This document shows positions 6,669 through 8,319 of a stretch of DNA of 8,319 nucleotides, in pieces; within the stretch, counting starts at the first letter, position 1, and each line of letters begins with the position of its first letter. The position numbers were made by a program, and so were the translations under genes. The notes beneath the pieces were generated by a model that saw only the letters and a program-made list of their open reading frames with translations, searched no databases and was not told the DNA's origin. This stretch comes from Chloroflexota bacterium (GTDB taxonomy: Bacteria > Chloroflexota > Dehalococcoidia > UBA3495). Location: the NCBI GenBank assembly GCA_022571575.1, contig JACZXN010000056.1:1-8319 (forward strand). The letters are read 5' to 3'.

Positions 6669-6697
6669 TTGCCTAGCCATGATTAGGCATATAGAAT
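6669..6697 (+). promoter_or_regulatory. sigma70-type promoter for speD-speE
   Basis: A -35 TTGCCT (6669-6674; four of six consensus bases) and a -10 TAGAAT (6692-6697; five of six) are separated by exactly 17 bp. This predicts a transcript start near 6704 and a leader of about 43 nt before the speD start at 6747. Confidence 0.6.
6670..6689. promoter_or_regulatory. Inverted repeat over the speD promoter, candidate operator
   Basis: TGCCTA (6670-6675) and TAGGCA (6684-6689) are perfect inverted half-sites separated by 8 bp. They sit across the -35 and the spacer of the predicted promoter. A dimeric regulator bound here would block RNA polymerase. The site lies upstream of the predicted start, so it is not an mRNA hairpin of this transcript. 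The regulator is unknown. Confidence 0.4.
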
Positions 6698-6732
6698 GAT
6701 GCATTGTTGTGCCCTAACCAACCGATACATTT

Positions 6733-6738
6733 AGGAGG
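6733..6738 (+). promoter_or_regulatory. Shine-Dalgarno AGGAGG that sets the TTG start of speD
   Basis: A consensus AGGAGG lies 8 nt before the TTG at 6747. No in-frame ATG or GTG exists at suitable spacing, since the nearby GTG at 6743 is out of frame. The TTG start also places the catalytic residues at the numbering expected for the family. Confidence 0.8.
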
Positions 6739-6746
6739 ACAGGTGA

Positions 6747-7115
6747 TTGGAAGTACTAGGTTGTCATCTCCTGCTGGAACTTAAGGACTGTAACCCCAAA
6801 CTACTCAACGACCTCTCTTATATTCGCCGGGCGATGATAGAGACGGCTCAGGACGTGGGCGCCACCATCGTCGGCGAATCATTCCACCATTTCTCACCCC
6901 AAGGCGTGACTGGAATACTGGCCATCGCAGAGTCCCATATTTCCATCCACACATGGCCCGAGTACGGCTATGCCGCCGCGGATATATTCTCCTGTGGAAC
7001 CTCGTTCCGGCCCAGGGAAGCGGCCACCAAACTGGCCGAGGCCCTGGAATGCCGCAACCCAGAGATCCAAGAGATCCAGAGGGGTCTGGCGGTCCAGGAG
7101 GCCGTGGGACTCTAA
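6747..7115 (+). CDS. speD: S-adenosylmethionine decarboxylase proenzyme (prokaryotic class 1B)
   Basis: The 122-residue product has the usual length of the small prokaryotic SpeD. It makes decarboxylated S-adenosylmethionine, the aminopropyl donor for polyamine synthesis. The self-cleavage motif AESHISIHTWPEYGYAAADI places the E62-S63 bond where the chain is cut, with Ser63 becoming the pyruvoyl cofactor. H68 and C83 (in FSCG) match the known His68 and Cys83 of the Thermotoga maritima enzyme, supporting the TTG start. Family knowledge: the two chains from each precursor stay together, and class 1B enzymes are dimers of such units. The gene is followed 27 bp later by the aminopropyltransferase, so the two are probably one transcript from the promoter at 6669-6697. 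Confidence 0.97.
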   Translation: MEVLGCHLLLELKDCNPKLLNDLSYIRRAMIETAQDVGATIVGESFHHFSPQGVTGILAIAESHISIHTWPEYGYAAADIFSCGTSFRPREAATKLAEALECRNPEIQEIQRGLAVQEAVGL

Positions 7116-7142
7116 ACGGGCCCACGATTCAAGGTCGACAAG

Positions 7143-8054
7143 ATGGACATGTCCGGCAACTGGTTTATCGAGAGCGTCCACCCGGACCTATCCACGATGC
7201 TCAAGGTGCGACAGGTCTACTATTCCGGCAGGACCGCCTATCAAAAGGTCGAGATTCTGGACTCGGAACTCTTCGGCCGCAGCCTGGTCCTGGACGGCAA
7301 GACCCAGTCCACGGAACGGGATGAGCACATCTACCACGAGACCCTGGTGCACCCCGCCATGTTCTGCCATCCGGGGCCCAAGCAGGTCTTCATCGGCGGC
7401 GGCGGAGAGGGGGGCACCCTCCGCGAGGTATTGGCCCATCGATCCGTGGAGCGGGCCACCATGGTTGATCTGGACTCGGAAGTGGTGGAGCTCTGCCGCA
7501 AATACCTGCCCAACCACCATCAGGGCAGCTTTGACGATCCTCGGACCAACCTGCTCCATGAGGACGCCCGCGGCTACCTGGAAAACACTTCGGATTCCTA
7601 CGACGCAATCATCCTCGACCTGGTCGACCCCCTGGAGGGCGGGACCGCCGCCCTGCTCTACACCCGGGAGTTCTATGCCATCGCCAAGGCCCGGCTCAAT
7701 CCCGGCGGGGTGTTGGTGACCCAGTCCGGCCCGGCCGGATTGCTCAACTTCACCGAGTGCTTCACCACCATCTTCAATACGCTGGGCACCATCTTCGCGC
7801 ACACCAAGGCCGTCCAGGTGCATATCCCGGCGTTCCAGACCTTGTGGGGTTTCACCATCGCCTCGGATACGCCCTTCCCCCAGGTTTCGGAGGAAGGGAT
7901 CGACGCCGAGGTGGCCCGGCGTTTGTCCAAGCCGCTGAAATACTACGACGGCGAGAGCCACCGCAACATGTTCGCCCTTCCCAAGTTCCAACGGGAGGGT
8001 TTCAAGAGCGAGAAACGGGTCAACCGCGACGCCGACCCAGTCTTCATGCTCTAG
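7143..8054 (+). CDS. speE: Aminopropyltransferase (spermidine/thermospermine synthase family)
   Basis: A 303-residue cytoplasmic enzyme of the spermidine synthase fold that moves the aminopropyl group of decarboxylated AdoMet onto a polyamine. Visible motifs: DGKTQSTERDEHIYHETLVHP (51-71) with the substrate-binding Tyr/His; GGGGEGGTLREVL (85-97), the donor-binding glycine loop; VDLDSEV (108-114); EDAR (140-143); DLVDP with D159 and D162, the catalytic aspartate region; then EGGTAALLYTREFY and VTQSGPAG. GGGEG rather than GGGDG, DxxDPxEGG-LYT and VTQSGPAG recall plant ACL5 thermospermine synthases and their prokaryotic relatives. The product could therefore be thermospermine rather than spermidine; this is inference. 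The ATG at 7143 has AAGG about 9 nt upstream; ATG 7149 is an alternative. It ends before a strong terminator. Confidence 0.93.
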   Translation: MDMSGNWFIESVHPDLSTMLKVRQVYYSGRTAYQKVEILDSELFGRSLVLDGKTQSTERDEHIYHETLVHPAMFCHPGPKQVFIGGGGEGGTLREVLAHRSVERATMVDLDSEVVELCRKYLPNHHQGSFDDPRTNLLHEDARGYLENTSDSYDAIILDLVDPLEGGTAALLYTREFYAIAKARLNPGGVLVTQSGPAGLLNFTECFTTIFNTLGTIFAHTKAVQVHIPAFQTLWGFTIASDTPFPQVSEEGIDAEVARRLSKPLKYYDGESHRNMFALPKFQREGFKSEKRVNRDADPVFML

Positions 8055-8137
8055 GCGGCGCAGCCGCGGCAAGTACCTGCCGGACCGGAGATAAACTTAG
8101 GCCGCGCGGATGGCTCGGTGAATGAAACGAAAAACGT

Positions 8138-8176
8138 AGGGGCATCCCGATGGAATCGGGATGCCCCTGCTTTTTT
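8138..8176. terminator. Bidirectional intrinsic terminator between convergent genes
   Basis: AGGGGCATCCCGAT (8138-8151) and ATCGGGATGCCCCT (8155-8168) form a perfect 14-bp stem with a GGA loop, followed by GC and six T residues (8171-8176) for the plus-strand speD-speE transcript. Read from the other strand the same stem is followed by ACGTTTTTCG, so it can also stop the convergent gene ending at 8205. Confidence 0.95.
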
Positions 8177-8204
8177 CTACGATTTGGCCGCGAGCGGCAA
8201 CCGG

Positions 8205-8319
8205 TTACGGCCGGATGAGCACCCGGGTGGTGCCGTCCGGGTCGGACCGCTTGGTGAGGACCTCGTGCCCTGCCTTCTCGGCCCACAGGGTGACGTCGTA
8301 GATGTTCAGGGCGTCGGCC
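8205..8319 (-). CDS. C-terminal end of a probable TusA-family sulfur carrier protein (5' end beyond window)
   Basis: A minus-strand frame enters at the right edge and ends with TAA at 8205-8207, leaving 37 visible residues. They include DVTLWAEKAGHEVLTKR and end TTRVLIRP. The pattern of an aromatic residue, AGHEVL, a short acidic turn and a final beta strand ending in V-I-R is typical of the C-terminus of TusA/SirA-like proteins. These carry sulfur on a Cys of an N-terminal CPxP motif, which would lie outside the window. Only half of a small domain is visible, so the family call is tentative. The gene converges on speE and shares its terminator. Confidence 0.55.
   Translation of the reverse strand, partial: ADALNIYDVTLWAEKAGHEVLTKRSDPDGTTRVLIRP

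Noticed and set aside
8055..8067. GCGGC-GCA-GCCGC hairpin directly after the speE stop as a terminator
   Set aside because: The stem is only 5 bp and no T-run follows; a far stronger terminator lies 70 bp downstream.
7188..8072. Minus-strand open frame of about 294 codons opposite speE
   Set aside because: speE on the plus strand has complete aminopropyltransferase motifs; the opposite frame shows none.

Overview
The window looks like chromosomal DNA of a GC-rich bacterium. It holds two back-to-back transcription units and the tail of a third gene. The pilus genes and the polyamine genes resemble those of Chloroflexota (possibly the Dehalococcoidia/SAR202 side). That placement is inference from protein character; no rRNA or other marker gene is present. 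No phage, insertion sequence, CRISPR array, tRNA or rRNA was seen.

Left unit, minus strand, 6519 down to 1 and running off the left edge: a type IV pilus assembly operon. In transcription order it encodes a receiver-domain response regulator with an unfamiliar C-terminal domain, the assembly ATPase PilB, the platform protein PilC, a PilO-like membrane protein, and a large open frame of at least 636 codons. That last frame has no stop inside the window. I read it as a PilM-PilN fusion with an unusual N-terminal extension of about 205 residues. The extension contains three nearly identical 22-residue hydrophobic repeats, encoded by three 66-bp tandem DNA repeats. The genes are tightly packed (gaps of 13 to 60 bp, or near-overlap). 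The order PilC, PilO, PilM-PilN is permuted relative to the usual pilM-N-O. No PilP or PilQ is seen, which would suit a cell without a classical outer membrane. Pilins, PilD and PilT are not in the window and may lie to the left.

Centre, 6520-6746: a 227-bp divergent intergenic region. It carries a good sigma70-type promoter facing right, with a palindrome over its -35 and spacer. A matching TATAGAAT octamer faces left.

Right unit, plus strand, 6747-8054: speD (S-adenosylmethionine decarboxylase, TTG start behind a strong Shine-Dalgarno) followed by an aminopropyltransferase. Together they make an aminopropylated polyamine: SpeD supplies decarboxylated AdoMet and SpeE transfers the aminopropyl group. 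The SpeE protein reads more like the thermospermine synthase (ACL5) branch than like classical spermidine synthase.

Right end: a perfect 14-bp-stem intrinsic terminator with T-runs on both sides separates speE from the 3' end of a convergent minus-strand gene, probably a TusA-family sulfur carrier. No stretch longer than 300 bp lacks a gene.

The most interesting item is the PilM-PilN fusion. It combines a repeat-built hydrophobic N-terminus, a PilM domain whose nucleotide-binding loops look degenerate, and a perfect 16-bp palindrome exactly at the stop/start junction in front of it.
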